A stretch of 64,000 nt of DNA from Ethanoligenens harbinense YUAN-3 (lineage in GTDB: Bacteria; Bacillota; Clostridia; Oscillospirales; Ethanoligenentaceae). Of the stretch, positions 46,442 through 54,974 are shown piece by piece; position 1 is the stretch's first letter; each line of letters opens with the position of its first letter. Where the stretch lies: positions 1,271,310 through 1,335,309 of the forward strand of contig NC_014828.1 of assembly GCF_000178115.2 (NCBI RefSeq), given 5' to 3'. The notes beneath the pieces are model-generated. The model did no database searches and had not been told where the DNA came from. It was given only the letters and a program-made list of their open reading frames with translations. Position numbers and translations under genes: made by a program.

Positions 46442-47608
46442 ATGCGTCGCAAGCTGTTTTGGATACAGGCGGCCATGCTTGCATTGTGGCTGTCTGTCTG
46501 TACCCAAGTCTATGCGGCCACGCCTCCCGCTGGGAACGCCAATTTTTCCGTCGTGGACCTGTACCACGGTGATACGGTCAACGACTGGACGGCGCTGCGC
46601 GGGCAGGTGCAGGCGTTATATATCAAAGCAACGGAAGGGACAAGTTTCACCGATCCCAAAGCGGGTGCTTTTGCTCAAAGCGCCCAAACGACAGGACTGC
46701 CGTTTGGGCTTTATCACTACCTGTGGCCGCGCGCCGATGTATCTTACGGCACCGCACAGGCGGATTATTTCTATAGCAGGATCAAGAATTATCCCTATGC
46801 CTGTGTGCCGGCGGTGGATGTGGAGGAAAGTGCGGGACTGTCCGGCACCGTAATCAGCGCCAATGTGCGTGCCTTCGCGGAAGAATTCCTCCGCCTTTCC
46901 GGGCAGGCGGTCATGATCTATGCCGGCCGGAATTTTATCAACAACTATCTGAACAGTCCTTTGGGCGCCTACCGTCTGTGGATCGCGCAATACGGCGTGT
47001 CGGCGCCGGGCAGCAACAATGTTTTTTCGTCCTACACCATGTGGCAATATACGAATTCCATGCGGGTGGCGGGGATATCCCAACCGGTTGACGGCAATCT
47101 GGCCACCAGCGGGATTTTTTTATCCAATTCCTCCGGGAGCGGCGTCGGCTCCGCAAGCGGGTGGGACCGGGATGTCTACCGTGTAAACGCGATGCCATAT
47201 GCTTGGAACGCAGTCGCGGGAGCGGATATGGATGTTTTGGACCGCTACGGCAACCGGGTATCCGGGCATCTGGTGGACACCGGAGATCACGTCTGCATTC
47301 TTAGCGTGGACTATGCAAGGCAGCTTGCCGAGGTCGTCTATCCGCTGAACAGCGGCGGTTATGCACACGGCTACGTTTCCAACCGGCAGAATCTGTTCCA
47401 CAACCGCTATTACATGCGCTGGCGGAACGGTAGCACCAACGAGCCTGTCTATGAGGCATCGGGCGCGCGTATTGGAACGATCTTTCCCTATGAACATGCT
47501 ACGCCGCTCTATGCGGTAAAAGGCGGCATGATGGTAGTATATAACACTGCAAAGGGCAGCGAAACCAAATCCGGTATCGTGCATTACAAAGATGGATTCT
47601 CATTCTGA
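46442..47608 (+). CDS. secreted GH25 lysozyme (muramidase)
   Basis: 388 residues. A signal peptide (about 1-24, ending VYA) precedes a GH25 domain with VVDLYHGDTVNDWTALR (Asp), YIKATEG (Glu), GLYHYLWP and CVPAVDVEE (Asp-Glu), and LWIAQYG and MWQYTNS later. The C-terminal 150 residues look like SH3-type strands. It cleaves peptidoglycan glycan strands outside the cell. AAAGGAG precedes the ATG. It stands alone between two terminators, just upstream of spoIIIA. Confidence 0.9.
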   Translation: MRRKLFWIQAAMLALWLSVCTQVYAATPPAGNANFSVVDLYHGDTVNDWTALRGQVQALYIKATEGTSFTDPKAGAFAQSAQTTGLPFGLYHYLWPRADVSYGTAQADYFYSRIKNYPYACVPAVDVEESAGLSGTVISANVRAFAEEFLRLSGQAVMIYAGRNFINNYLNSPLGAYRLWIAQYGVSAPGSNNVFSSYTMWQYTNSMRVAGISQPVDGNLATSGIFLSNSSGSGVGSASGWDRDVYRVNAMPYAWNAVAGADMDVLDRYGNRVSGHLVDTGDHVCILSVDYARQLAEVVYPLNSGGYAHGYVSNRQNLFHNRYYMRWRNGSTNEPVYEASGARIGTIFPYEHATPLYAVKGGMMVVYNTAKGSETKSGIVHYKDGFSF

Positions 47609-47656
47609 ATCACCGGGCCTTGTTTTATCTGACGAAAAAACGCATTGGATCCCTTT

Positions 47657-47687
47657 ACGGAGCTGTTTTTCAACAGCTCCGTTTTTT
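47657..47687 (+). terminator. intrinsic terminator before spoIIIAA
   Basis: ACGGAGCTGTT and AACAGCTCCGT are perfectly paired around TTTC, followed by six T. Confidence 0.92.
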
Positions 47688-47801
47688 CAAACAAAGCAAA
47701 ACAACTGGAAAACGGGGGCGGGGAAAAGAGAAAGCCTGTCCCCTTTTTGGTTCTAAAGTGGGACAACACTCCATATGTTGGTGGGGAGAGGGGATGGTTG
47801 C

Positions 47802-48812
47802 ATGATGGAGCGCGAAATGGCCATACGATTCGACGAAGCTACCGCAAGCCTCGGGGCAATCGGCACGGCGCTGCGCAAGCTGCCTGAGCGGGTACGCGCA
47901 CGGGTGCAGGAGGTACGCCTGCGTGCCGGGCGACCGGTGGTGCTCGCACTGGCCGGGCAGGATCTTTACCTCACATGCGCGGGCACGGTGTCGGAGCGTC
48001 CGGGTGAGCATGTGCTCACAGCCATGCGCCCGCAGCTGGAAGAAGCTTTCCGCTTGATTTGCGATAGCTCGGTCTATGCGCACCAGCATGAGATCCGCTG
48101 CGGATTCGTCACGCTGAGGGGCGGGCATCGGGCGGGTCTGTGTGGCACCGCCGTTTTACAGGGCGGCACGGTGTCCAACCTGCGCGATATATCCGGCATT
48201 AACCTGCGCATCGCCAGGGAGTTCCGTGGTGCGGCGGACGGACTGCTCGCTGCCATTGGGACGAGCGGGCGCGTTCGTGGGACCATTCTGGCCGGCCCGC
48301 CTGGCTGCGGAAAAACCACAGTGCTGCGAGACCTGGCGCGCCAGCTTTCCAACGGTGTATCGGGGCGGTGCCGGGTTTCCGTTGTGGATGAGCGCGGGGA
48401 GATCGCCGCCACCTTCAAAGGCGTGCCGCAGAATGACATTGGCCAGTGCGATGTGCTCGATGGATATCCAAAGGGTGAGGGCATTTTGCAGGCGGTGCGC
48501 TGCCTCTCTCCGGACGTGGTGATCTGCGATGAAATAGGAGGCGAGACCGACGCCCGCGCGGTGGCGGCCAGCCTGAACGCGGGCGTGGCGGTCATCGCCA
48601 GCGCGCACGCTGCCAAAATGGAGGAACTGTTCGCGCGCCCGCCGATGCGCGCGGTGCTGGAGACCGGGGCGTTTGTGCAGGCGGCGCTGCTTTGCGGGCG
48701 TGACCGGCCGGGACAGGTCAAAGCGTTTTATCGGGAAGGTGAACTGCATGATTTTCAAATTTCTGGGTCTGGTAGTGCTCTTTGGCGTCTGCACGACGGC
48801 CGGGCTTCTTAA
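47802..48812 (+). CDS. spoIIIAA: stage III sporulation protein AA (ATPase)
   Basis: 336 residues, secretion-type ATPase with GPPGCGKTTVLRD (Walker A), VVICDEIGGETDARAV (Walker B) and VDERGEIA. It powers the mother cell to forespore channel (SpoIIIA-SpoIIQ). AGAGGGG precedes the ATG at 47802. It overlaps spoIIIAB by 65 bases. Confidence 0.96.
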   Translation: MMEREMAIRFDEATASLGAIGTALRKLPERVRARVQEVRLRAGRPVVLALAGQDLYLTCAGTVSERPGEHVLTAMRPQLEEAFRLICDSSVYAHQHEIRCGFVTLRGGHRAGLCGTAVLQGGTVSNLRDISGINLRIAREFRGAADGLLAAIGTSGRVRGTILAGPPGCGKTTVLRDLARQLSNGVSGRCRVSVVDERGEIAATFKGVPQNDIGQCDVLDGYPKGEGILQAVRCLSPDVVICDEIGGETDARAVAASLNAGVAVIASAHAAKMEELFARPPMRAVLETGAFVQAALLCGRDRPGQVKAFYREGELHDFQISGSGSALWRLHDGRAS

Positions 48813-49263
48813 ATCGGCGTCGTTTTCCAAACGGGTGCGGCAACTGGAGGGCTTTACCGGCGCGCTTGATTCCATTGCCACCGAGATTCGTTATTTTGCC
48901 GCGCCGCTCGAGGATATCATGGCCAAATGCGACGCCCTGCCGGAATACGGTGAACTACGCGTATTCGGTCTGTGCCGGAAGATATTCATGGAAGAGCGGG
49001 ACTTTCCCGCCGCGTGGGAAAAGGCGCTCGGGCAGGCAAAGCCGTCCCTCGCGCTGGATGCGGGCGATCACGAGGCGCTGTCGTGGTTCGGGCGGGTGCT
49101 CGGCACCACCGATGTGGACGGGCAGACCGCCAACTGCGCGCGATACGGTGAGCTGCTTCGGCAGCGTCTGGAGCGCGCGAGGGAAGACCGGGCCAGGCGC
49201 GGCAAAATGTATACCTCTTTGGGCGTGCTGGCGGGAATCTTTTTGGTGGTTATTTTATTTTGA
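48748..49263 (+). CDS. spoIIIAB: stage III sporulation protein AB
   Basis: 171 residues with an N-terminal membrane segment, RVRQLEGFTGALDSIATEIRYF and a C-terminal membrane segment, resembling GspF-type secretion platform proteins. It starts inside the end of spoIIIAA in another frame, with AAGGTG upstream. Confidence 0.94.
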   Translation: MIFKFLGLVVLFGVCTTAGLLKSASFSKRVRQLEGFTGALDSIATEIRYFAAPLEDIMAKCDALPEYGELRVFGLCRKIFMEERDFPAAWEKALGQAKPSLALDAGDHEALSWFGRVLGTTDVDGQTANCARYGELLRQRLERAREDRARRGKMYTSLGVLAGIFLVVILF

Positions 49264-49361
49264 CGGCAGGCCCGCCCGTGTTTGGCGCGGCTGAACCTTT
49301 TGCGGAACCGTAAATTTCCATAATGCCCGCGGCCGGAGGCGGCGGGGATGGAGGATTGTCA

Positions 49362-49556
49362 ATGGACATCAATCTTGTTTTTCGGATCGCCGCCATCGGC
49401 ATCATTGTTTCGGTGCTCAACCAGGTGCTCATCCGCTCGGGCAGGGAAGAGCAGGCCACCATGACCACGCTTGCCGGGCTGATCGTTGTGCTGTTCATGA
49501 TTATCCAGCAGATCAGCCACCTGTTCGACACGGTGAAATCCCTGTTCGGGCTGTGA
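49362..49556 (+). CDS. spoIIIAC: stage III sporulation protein AC
   Basis: 64 residues, two membrane segments, with NQVLIRSGREEQATMTTLAGLIVVLFM between them. Normal length for SpoIIIAC. GGAGGATTGTCA lies before the ATG. Confidence 0.95.
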   Translation: MDINLVFRIAAIGIIVSVLNQVLIRSGREEQATMTTLAGLIVVLFMIIQQISHLFDTVKSLFGL

Positions 49557-49577
49557 CGCATGCGGCGGAGGTCAAAG

Positions 49578-49967
49578 ATGGACATGTTACATATCGCCGG
49601 CATTGCCGTGACGGTGGCCGCCTTCGCGGTACTGCTGCGGCAATATCGTAAGGAATACGCGCTTATGCTGGGGCTGACAGCCGGTGTGCTGCTCTTTGGA
49701 TTCATCCTTTCCAAAGCGACGCCGGTGTTTGCGGAACTGAACCACCTGACTGAGCAGGCGCGCATCAACAAGACGTATGTTTCGGTACTTATCAAATCGC
49801 TGGGCATCTGTTTTGTCACCCAACTGGCGGCAGACACCTGCAGGGACGCCGGGGAGACGGCGGTGGCGGGCAAGGTGGAGATGGCGGGTAAATTCGCCGT
49901 GCTGCTGGTGGCGCTGCCGTTGTTCGGGCAGATTGCGGAATTGGCGATCGGCTTGCTGGCCGGCTGA
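49578..49967 (+). CDS. spoIIIAD: stage III sporulation protein AD
   Basis: 129 residues, three to four membrane segments, with YVSVLIKSLGICFVTQLAADTCRDAGE as the family signature. GGAGG precedes the ATG at 49578. Membrane component of the SpoIIIA channel. Confidence 0.95.
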   Translation: MDMLHIAGIAVTVAAFAVLLRQYRKEYALMLGLTAGVLLFGFILSKATPVFAELNHLTEQARINKTYVSVLIKSLGICFVTQLAADTCRDAGETAVAGKVEMAGKFAVLLVALPLFGQIAELAIGLLAG

Positions 49968-50098
49968 CGTCTTTTTTGAAAGGGGCATGCACATTTCCGG
50001 TGCTGCCGCATACTAAAGGCTGCGGTCGCGTCATATATATGGGATGCACGGATCCTTTCCGTGTAAGGCGGCCATGTCGAAACGCCGCGGAGGTTGAA

Positions 50099-51226
50099 AT
50101 GAAACGGTTGTTGATTTTGCTGCTGCTGCTTCCTCTGCTTTCCATGCCGGTCTCGGCGGATACCGGGCAGATTCTGAGCGAGCAGGTGCAGAAAAGCGGT
50201 GCGTCCGACCTGAACGGAAACGTGCCGTCGTCCGTACGGGGGGCTTTGGGCAAGATGGGGGTGAACGGCGCCGACCCGCAAAATGTGCGCGGATTTTCAC
50301 TCGGGAATGTGTTCGGCTTTCTCTGGCAGAAGCTGGGGGACGCCGCTTCCGCACCATTCAAGGCCATTGCGGCGGTGTTCGGCATCCTGCTGCTGTGTGC
50401 GCTGGCGGAAGCAATGAAGAACACGTTTGCCGAAAAGTCGATGAAGACAGTCTTCGAGATCGTCTGCACCTTGTCCATCGCCGGAGTGTTGGCGGTGCCG
50501 ATCACCCAGTGCATCTCCGCGGCGGCAGCTACCGTGCGTGATTCTTCCACATTCATGACGGCGTTCCTGCCGGTTTACGGCGGTCTGGCGGTTGCGTCGG
50601 GGCATCCCACATCCGGCGTGATATCGCAGGGCATCGTGCTGGTGATGGCGCAGGTCATCACGCAGATTGCATCCACCACGTTTGTGCCGATGGTCAGCAT
50701 ATTTCTGGCGTTCTGCATCATCGGTTCCATTGCGCCGGGGGTCAATATCGGCGGGCTGGCAGGCTTCGCGCGCAAGATCGTCAATGTGGGACTTGTCCTC
50801 TCACTCACCATTTTCACCGCCGTACTCACCATCCAGGGGTTTATCGCGCAGGCGGCCGATACTGTGACCATGAAAACGGCCAAATTTGTGGTGAGCAGCG
50901 CGGTGCCTGTGGTCGGCGGTGCCATCAGCGACGCACTCAACACGGTGGTCAGTTGCGCGGGGCTTTTGAAAAACGCCGTGGGAGCCTATGCGATCATCGT
51001 TTTTTTGGCCGCCTACCTGCCGGTGCTGCTTGAATGCGTCCTCTGGATGCTGGCGGTGGAATTTTCGGTGGCGCTGGCCGAAATCGTTAATGTGGGCAAT
51101 GTGTCCACCCTCCTCAAAGGGGTACTGGACGCGCTGAAGATGCTGGTGGCGCTGGTGGTGGCCTGTGCGCTGGCTATGATCGTCTCTGTCTGCATCCTGT
51201 TGCTGGTGAGCGGGCAGACGACATAA
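50099..51226 (+). CDS. spoIIIAE: stage III sporulation protein AE
   Basis: 375 residues. A signal-like N-terminus is followed by a short soluble part and seven or more membrane segments, with FLPVYGGLAVASGHPTSG and VGGAISDALNTVVSCAGLLKNAVG. It is the large membrane subunit of the channel. GGAGGTTGAA precedes the ATG. Confidence 0.95.
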   Translation: MKRLLILLLLLPLLSMPVSADTGQILSEQVQKSGASDLNGNVPSSVRGALGKMGVNGADPQNVRGFSLGNVFGFLWQKLGDAASAPFKAIAAVFGILLLCALAEAMKNTFAEKSMKTVFEIVCTLSIAGVLAVPITQCISAAAATVRDSSTFMTAFLPVYGGLAVASGHPTSGVISQGIVLVMAQVITQIASTTFVPMVSIFLAFCIIGSIAPGVNIGGLAGFARKIVNVGLVLSLTIFTAVLTIQGFIAQAADTVTMKTAKFVVSSAVPVVGGAISDALNTVVSCAGLLKNAVGAYAIIVFLAAYLPVLLECVLWMLAVEFSVALAEIVNVGNVSTLLKGVLDALKMLVALVVACALAMIVSVCILLLVSGQTT

Positions 51227-51269
51227 GCATGCGGATGTTTCGGTGCGCGTGACGCGCGGAGGTCAAAAG

Positions 51270-51740
51270 ATGGATGCGATCCGGTCGTGGGCTATGTCGG
51301 TCTGCCTGGCGGCGCTGGCCGCAGGCATCGCCGGGATGCTGGCCCCAAAAGGGGATCTAGAAAAAATTTACAGATTTGCCATCACACTGTTTTTCCTGTG
51401 CAGCGTACTGGTGCCGCTGATTAGCCTGCGGCATGTCCGTCTGCCCACGTTTGCGGTCTCGTCCGCAGACCCGCAGGCGGCGGAGCTTTCCCAGACGGTG
51501 GCCGACCAGACCCTGCAGCAGGTACGGGAAAATGTGGCGGATGTGGCGCGTTCCGTCTGCCAGAAGCAGGGTGTTACCCCCATTTCCGTGGATGTGGTGG
51601 TGCAGAAAGACGCCAATGGAGCCTACGACCCGCAGAGCGTTTCCATTTCCATCCATGCGGCGGATGCGGGCAGGCAGTCGGCGGTTGTTTCCGCAGTGCA
51701 AAGCACGCTGGGGATTCCTGCGAAGACAAGCGTGCAATGA
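51270..51740 (+). CDS. spoIIIAF: stage III sporulation protein AF
   Basis: 156 residues with two N-terminal membrane segments and a soluble ring-building-type C-terminal domain (VSVDVVVQKD-like strand pattern). The ATG at 51270 has GGAGGTCAAAAG upstream. Confidence 0.92.
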   Translation: MDAIRSWAMSVCLAALAAGIAGMLAPKGDLEKIYRFAITLFFLCSVLVPLISLRHVRLPTFAVSSADPQAAELSQTVADQTLQQVRENVADVARSVCQKQGVTPISVDVVVQKDANGAYDPQSVSISIHAADAGRQSAVVSAVQSTLGIPAKTSVQ

Positions 51741-51784
51741 ATCCGGCGGCCGCCCGGCCGCGCGTAAAAACGGAGGAGGTCAAA

Positions 51785-52366
51785 ATGTTTGATTTCAAGA
51801 AAACCAAAGGTGCGCTTTTGGGCTCCAAAGGCAGTTCCATCCTCCTGATCGCGGGGATGGCGGGCGTGCTGCTCATTTTTCTCTCCCAATTCTGGCCCAG
51901 CTCGTCATCCAAACCGGCGTCAAGCGCCGCATCCGCCAAAACGTCCACGTCCGATTATGCGAAACAACTGGAAAGCAGCCTTGGCGGCATCATCAGCAAC
52001 ATCCAGGGCGTGGGGCGCGTGCAGGTGATGGTTACGCTGGAAAGTGGCGTGCAGTATGTGTATGAGCAGAACCAGAAAACCACCAGCAACCGGACGACAA
52101 CCTCCGGCGACGCGGGCCAGACACAGGAAAACACCGACAACGAGCAGGATACCGTGCTGGCCGATAACGGCAGTGGCGCCCAGCAGCCGCTCATCAAAAC
52201 CGAAATGCAGCCGCCGGTGAGGGGCGTGGTGGTCGTCTGCGACGGCGGAAATGATCCTACGGTGCAGGACGAGGTGCTTCAGACCGTAATGACCGCGCTC
52301 AACCTGCCGGCTACCAGTATCAGCATCAGCCCGATGGCCCCCAGGGCACAAACGGCTTCCAGATAG
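51785..52366 (+). CDS. spoIIIAG: stage III sporulation protein AG
   Basis: 193 residues with one membrane segment (about 19-36), a Ser/Ala-rich linker and the RBM domain with LGGIISNIQGVGRVQVMVTLESG and PVRGVVVVCDGG. It forms the large ring of the channel in the intermembrane space. GGAGGTCAAA precedes the ATG. Confidence 0.95.
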   Translation: MFDFKKTKGALLGSKGSSILLIAGMAGVLLIFLSQFWPSSSSKPASSAASAKTSTSDYAKQLESSLGGIISNIQGVGRVQVMVTLESGVQYVYEQNQKTTSNRTTTSGDAGQTQENTDNEQDTVLADNGSGAQQPLIKTEMQPPVRGVVVVCDGGNDPTVQDEVLQTVMTALNLPATSISISPMAPRAQTASR

Positions 52367-52428
52367 ATGGACTACATCCCGTCCCCTTTTGCAAAACAAT
52401 GTAAAAACACCAACAGGAGGAGAAATCG

Positions 52429-53040
52429 ATGAGTATGATTATTGGCAAACGACAGATCATCCTTGCGGCGCTGGTCGTGGCGCTGGGCACCGCCATTTTT
52501 CTGAACTGGAAATTCACCGGTGCAAGCGGCGGTTCCAATGTGACGGGTGTGTTCAACACCTCCAGCGCGCTGGGAACGTCCACTTATGTGTCCGCTTCCG
52601 GCTCGACGTCCGGTGCCGGTTCCGCTGTGTCCGGCAAAAGCTCCGCGGCCTCCGGGCAGAACTCCGCCGCCACTGCGTCCGGCAGCAGTCTCTTCGCCCA
52701 GGAGCGCCTGACCCGTACCAAGACCCGCGCGGAAGCGGAGCAGGCGCTCCAGATCACGCTGAACAGTTCCACCGCCACCGACGCCCAGAAACAGGCCGCC
52801 CAAACGCAGATCAGCAGCATTGCGAACAATATCACCGCCGAGGGGAATGTGGAAAGTCTCATCGTTTCCAAAGGCTTCAAAGACTGTGTCTGTTTTATCA
52901 ACAACGACACCGTCAGTGTGGTGGTCGCGCCCAAAAGCAATCAGCCGCTTTCTGCCAGCGACAGCGCCCAGATCGCCGATATCGTCATCCAGCAAACCAA
53001 AGTTTCCGCGGATAATATCCATATTATCCAGTCAAAGTAG
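52429..53040 (+). CDS. spoIIIAH: stage III sporulation protein AH
   Basis: 203 residues with an N-terminal membrane segment (about 9-26), a long Ser/Gly/Ala-rich linker of about 55 residues and the YscJ-like C-terminal domain. It pairs with SpoIIQ across the septum. AGGAGGAGAAATCG precedes the ATG. Last gene of the spoIIIA operon; no clear terminator follows. Confidence 0.94.
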   Translation: MSMIIGKRQIILAALVVALGTAIFLNWKFTGASGGSNVTGVFNTSSALGTSTYVSASGSTSGAGSAVSGKSSAASGQNSAATASGSSLFAQERLTRTKTRAEAEQALQITLNSSTATDAQKQAAQTQISSIANNITAEGNVESLIVSKGFKDCVCFINNDTVSVVVAPKSNQPLSASDSAQIADIVIQQTKVSADNIHIIQSK

Positions 53041-53187
53041 TTGTGCATCCGGCGGTTTATGGTATAATACATACAAGGCGGCTTAAACTGTGGGCAGCTC
53101 CGCCAATTTTGTGAACCGCGAAAACACAGGATAATTTCATGGATGCACATCCGTGGAAATGACGATAGAAAAAGGAGGGCGTATTTC

Positions 53188-53559
53188 ATGGGGTATAATA
53201 CCTATGCGGAAGACGGCAGCCTGAAAATTTCCGAGGACGTCATCGCCACCATTGCCGGCACCGCCGCGGCAGATGTCAAAGGGATCGCGGGGCTGTCCCT
53301 GCGCCCCTTTTCCGATATCAAAGGTATCATGCGGCACAAGCCGGCAGGCCACGCCATCCGGATGGAAATGCACGATGGGGAAGCTGTGCTCGACATTTCG
53401 GTCAATCTGTATCTGGGAGCGCATATCCCGGAGGTGGCCACCGAACTGCAGACGCGGGTGAAAGATGCCGTGCAGACCATGACCGGCATTTCCGTATCCA
53501 AAGTCCATGTGCATGTGGCCGGTGTCGTGCTGACTGATGAAGCACCCGCAGTCGAATGA
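53188..53559 (+). CDS. Asp23/Gls24 family envelope stress protein
   Basis: 123 residues with GSLKISEDVIATIAGTAAADVKGIAGL and the VNLYLGAHIPEVATELQTRVKDAVQTMTGI core. It is a small cytosolic protein found beside nusB in many Firmicutes (YqhY-type). AAAGGAGGG precedes the ATG. A hairpin follows immediately. Confidence 0.93.
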   Translation: MGYNTYAEDGSLKISEDVIATIAGTAAADVKGIAGLSLRPFSDIKGIMRHKPAGHAIRMEMHDGEAVLDISVNLYLGAHIPEVATELQTRVKDAVQTMTGISVSKVHVHVAGVVLTDEAPAVE

Positions 53560-53598
53560 CAAAACTTGACCCCTTCTTGACGGAGGGGTCAAGTTTTG
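53560..53598 (+). terminator. hairpin between the Asp23 gene and nusB
   Basis: CAAAACTTGACCCCT and AGGGGTCAAGTTTTG are perfectly paired, beginning one base after the Asp23 stop and ending 33 bases before nusB. The T run is inside the stem, so readthrough into nusB is possible. Confidence 0.75.
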
Positions 53599-53631
53599 CT
53601 GTGTAGTAATAAAAAAGGAACCGAGGGAAAC

Positions 53632-54042
53632 ATGACCAGACGTGAGGCGCGCGAACAGGCGCTCTGCCTTGTTTTTGAAGGCCTGTTCAAAGAAGAAAAC
53701 GTATCCGAGATCCTCGATCTGGCGGTGCAGGCCAGGGAGGAATTCCTGGTGGACACGTTTGCGGAAATGCTGGCCACCGGGGTGTACGACCACCGGGATG
53801 ACATCGACCGGAAGATCGAGCAATATGCCATCGGATGGACCAAAAGCCGTTTGTCCCGTGTGGTGCTCACGGTGCTGCGCATCGCGTTCTTTGAACTGCT
53901 GTATGAGCAGGATACGCCGGACAGCGTTGCCATCAACGAGGCGGTGGAACTGGCCAAAAAGTATGGCGGGGATGGGGACAGCGCTTTTGTCAACGGGGTG
54001 CTGGGTGCGTTTGTGCGCGCGGAGAAGGCCGACGCCACATGA
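53632..54042 (+). CDS. nusB: transcription antitermination factor NusB
   Basis: 136 residues with TRREAREQALCLVFEGLF, RVVLTVLRIAFFELLY and AINEAVELAKKYGGDGDSAFVNGVL. It acts with NusE in rRNA antitermination. GAGGGAAAC precedes the ATG. It overlaps the next gene by four bases. Confidence 0.97.
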   Translation: MTRREAREQALCLVFEGLFKEENVSEILDLAVQAREEFLVDTFAEMLATGVYDHRDDIDRKIEQYAIGWTKSRLSRVVLTVLRIAFFELLYEQDTPDSVAINEAVELAKKYGGDGDSAFVNGVLGAFVRAEKADAT

Positions 54043-54974
54043 GCCTGTTCCTTGGTATCGACACCAGCAACTATACCACGTCCACCGCGCTGTACGATAC
54101 CGCGACCGGTGTGATGACCCAGCAGAAACGTTTGCTGCCCGTGAAATCCGGGCAGAAGGGACTGCGCCAGAGCGACGCCGTCTATCTGCATCTCAAGCAG
54201 CTGCCCGAATTACTGGAAGCGCTGCTTGCGGACATTTCCGAACCGGTGGCGGCTGTGGGCGTGTCGGTGCGCCCGCGCGACGCGGAGGGTTCGTATATGC
54301 CGTGCTTCGAGGCGGGGCATGCCGTCGCCCGCGCTGTCGCCGCGGCGCTGCGTGTGCCGGTGTATTTCTTTTCCCATCAGGCGGGGCATATTGCCGCCGC
54401 GCTGTTCTCGGCGGACAGGCTGGATTTACTGGAGCGGCCGTTCGTGGCGTTCCACCTTTCGGGCGGCACGACCGAGGCGGTGCTCTGCCGGCCGGGTGCG
54501 GGCTCGCCGGAGATTGAATTGCTCCACACCTCTCTTGACCTCAAAGCGGGACAGGCTGTGGATCGCGTGGGCCTGCTGCTGGGGCTGCCGTTTCCGGCCG
54601 GCCCCGCGCTCGAAGCACTTTCGCACCAAAGCAAACGTACTTTTACCGTGCGCCCGAGCATGAAAGACGGCGATTGCAGTCTTTCGGGTATTGAGAACCA
54701 GTGCGCAGCCATGCGTGCGCGCGGCGAACCGGACGCGGATACCGCGCGATATTGCATCTGCGCCATTGCCGCTGCGCTTCATGGCATGACACGTGCGGTG
54801 CGGGAACGGTTTCCGGACCTGCCGCTTTTGTATGCGGGCGGCGTAATGTCCAACAGCGACATCCGCGCGGAGTTCACGGAACAGTATGGCGCGTTGTTTG
54901 CCCGCCCCGGCTTTTCTTCCGACAACGCGGCGGGCATCGCCGTACTGGCCATGCGGAAGGTGGAACAGGCATGA
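54039..54974 (+). CDS. TsaD/Kae1-like paralogue
   Basis: 311 residues with the ASKHA fold of TsaD: LGIDTSNYTTS at the N-terminus, SHQAGHIAAA (metal His pair), HLSGGTTEAVL, AGQAVDRVGLLLGLPFPAGP, SLSGIENQ, GGVMSNSDIR and SSDNAAGIA. Several positions differ from true TsaD (for example SGGHT is SGGTT), so it is probably a diverged paralogue and not the main tRNA t6A enzyme. It overlaps nusB and xseA by four bases each. The function is not known. Confidence 0.82.
   Translation: MSLFLGIDTSNYTTSTALYDTATGVMTQQKRLLPVKSGQKGLRQSDAVYLHLKQLPELLEALLADISEPVAAVGVSVRPRDAEGSYMPCFEAGHAVARAVAAALRVPVYFFSHQAGHIAAALFSADRLDLLERPFVAFHLSGGTTEAVLCRPGAGSPEIELLHTSLDLKAGQAVDRVGLLLGLPFPAGPALEALSHQSKRTFTVRPSMKDGDCSLSGIENQCAAMRARGEPDADTARYCICAIAAALHGMTRAVRERFPDLPLLYAGGVMSNSDIRAEFTEQYGALFARPGFSSDNAAGIAVLAMRKVEQA

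Noticed and set aside
47751-47779. Sigma-E promoter before spoIIIAA (CATATGTT with an upstream TTCTAAA).
   Set aside because: Too few matches to the consensus to claim, although such a promoter is expected there.
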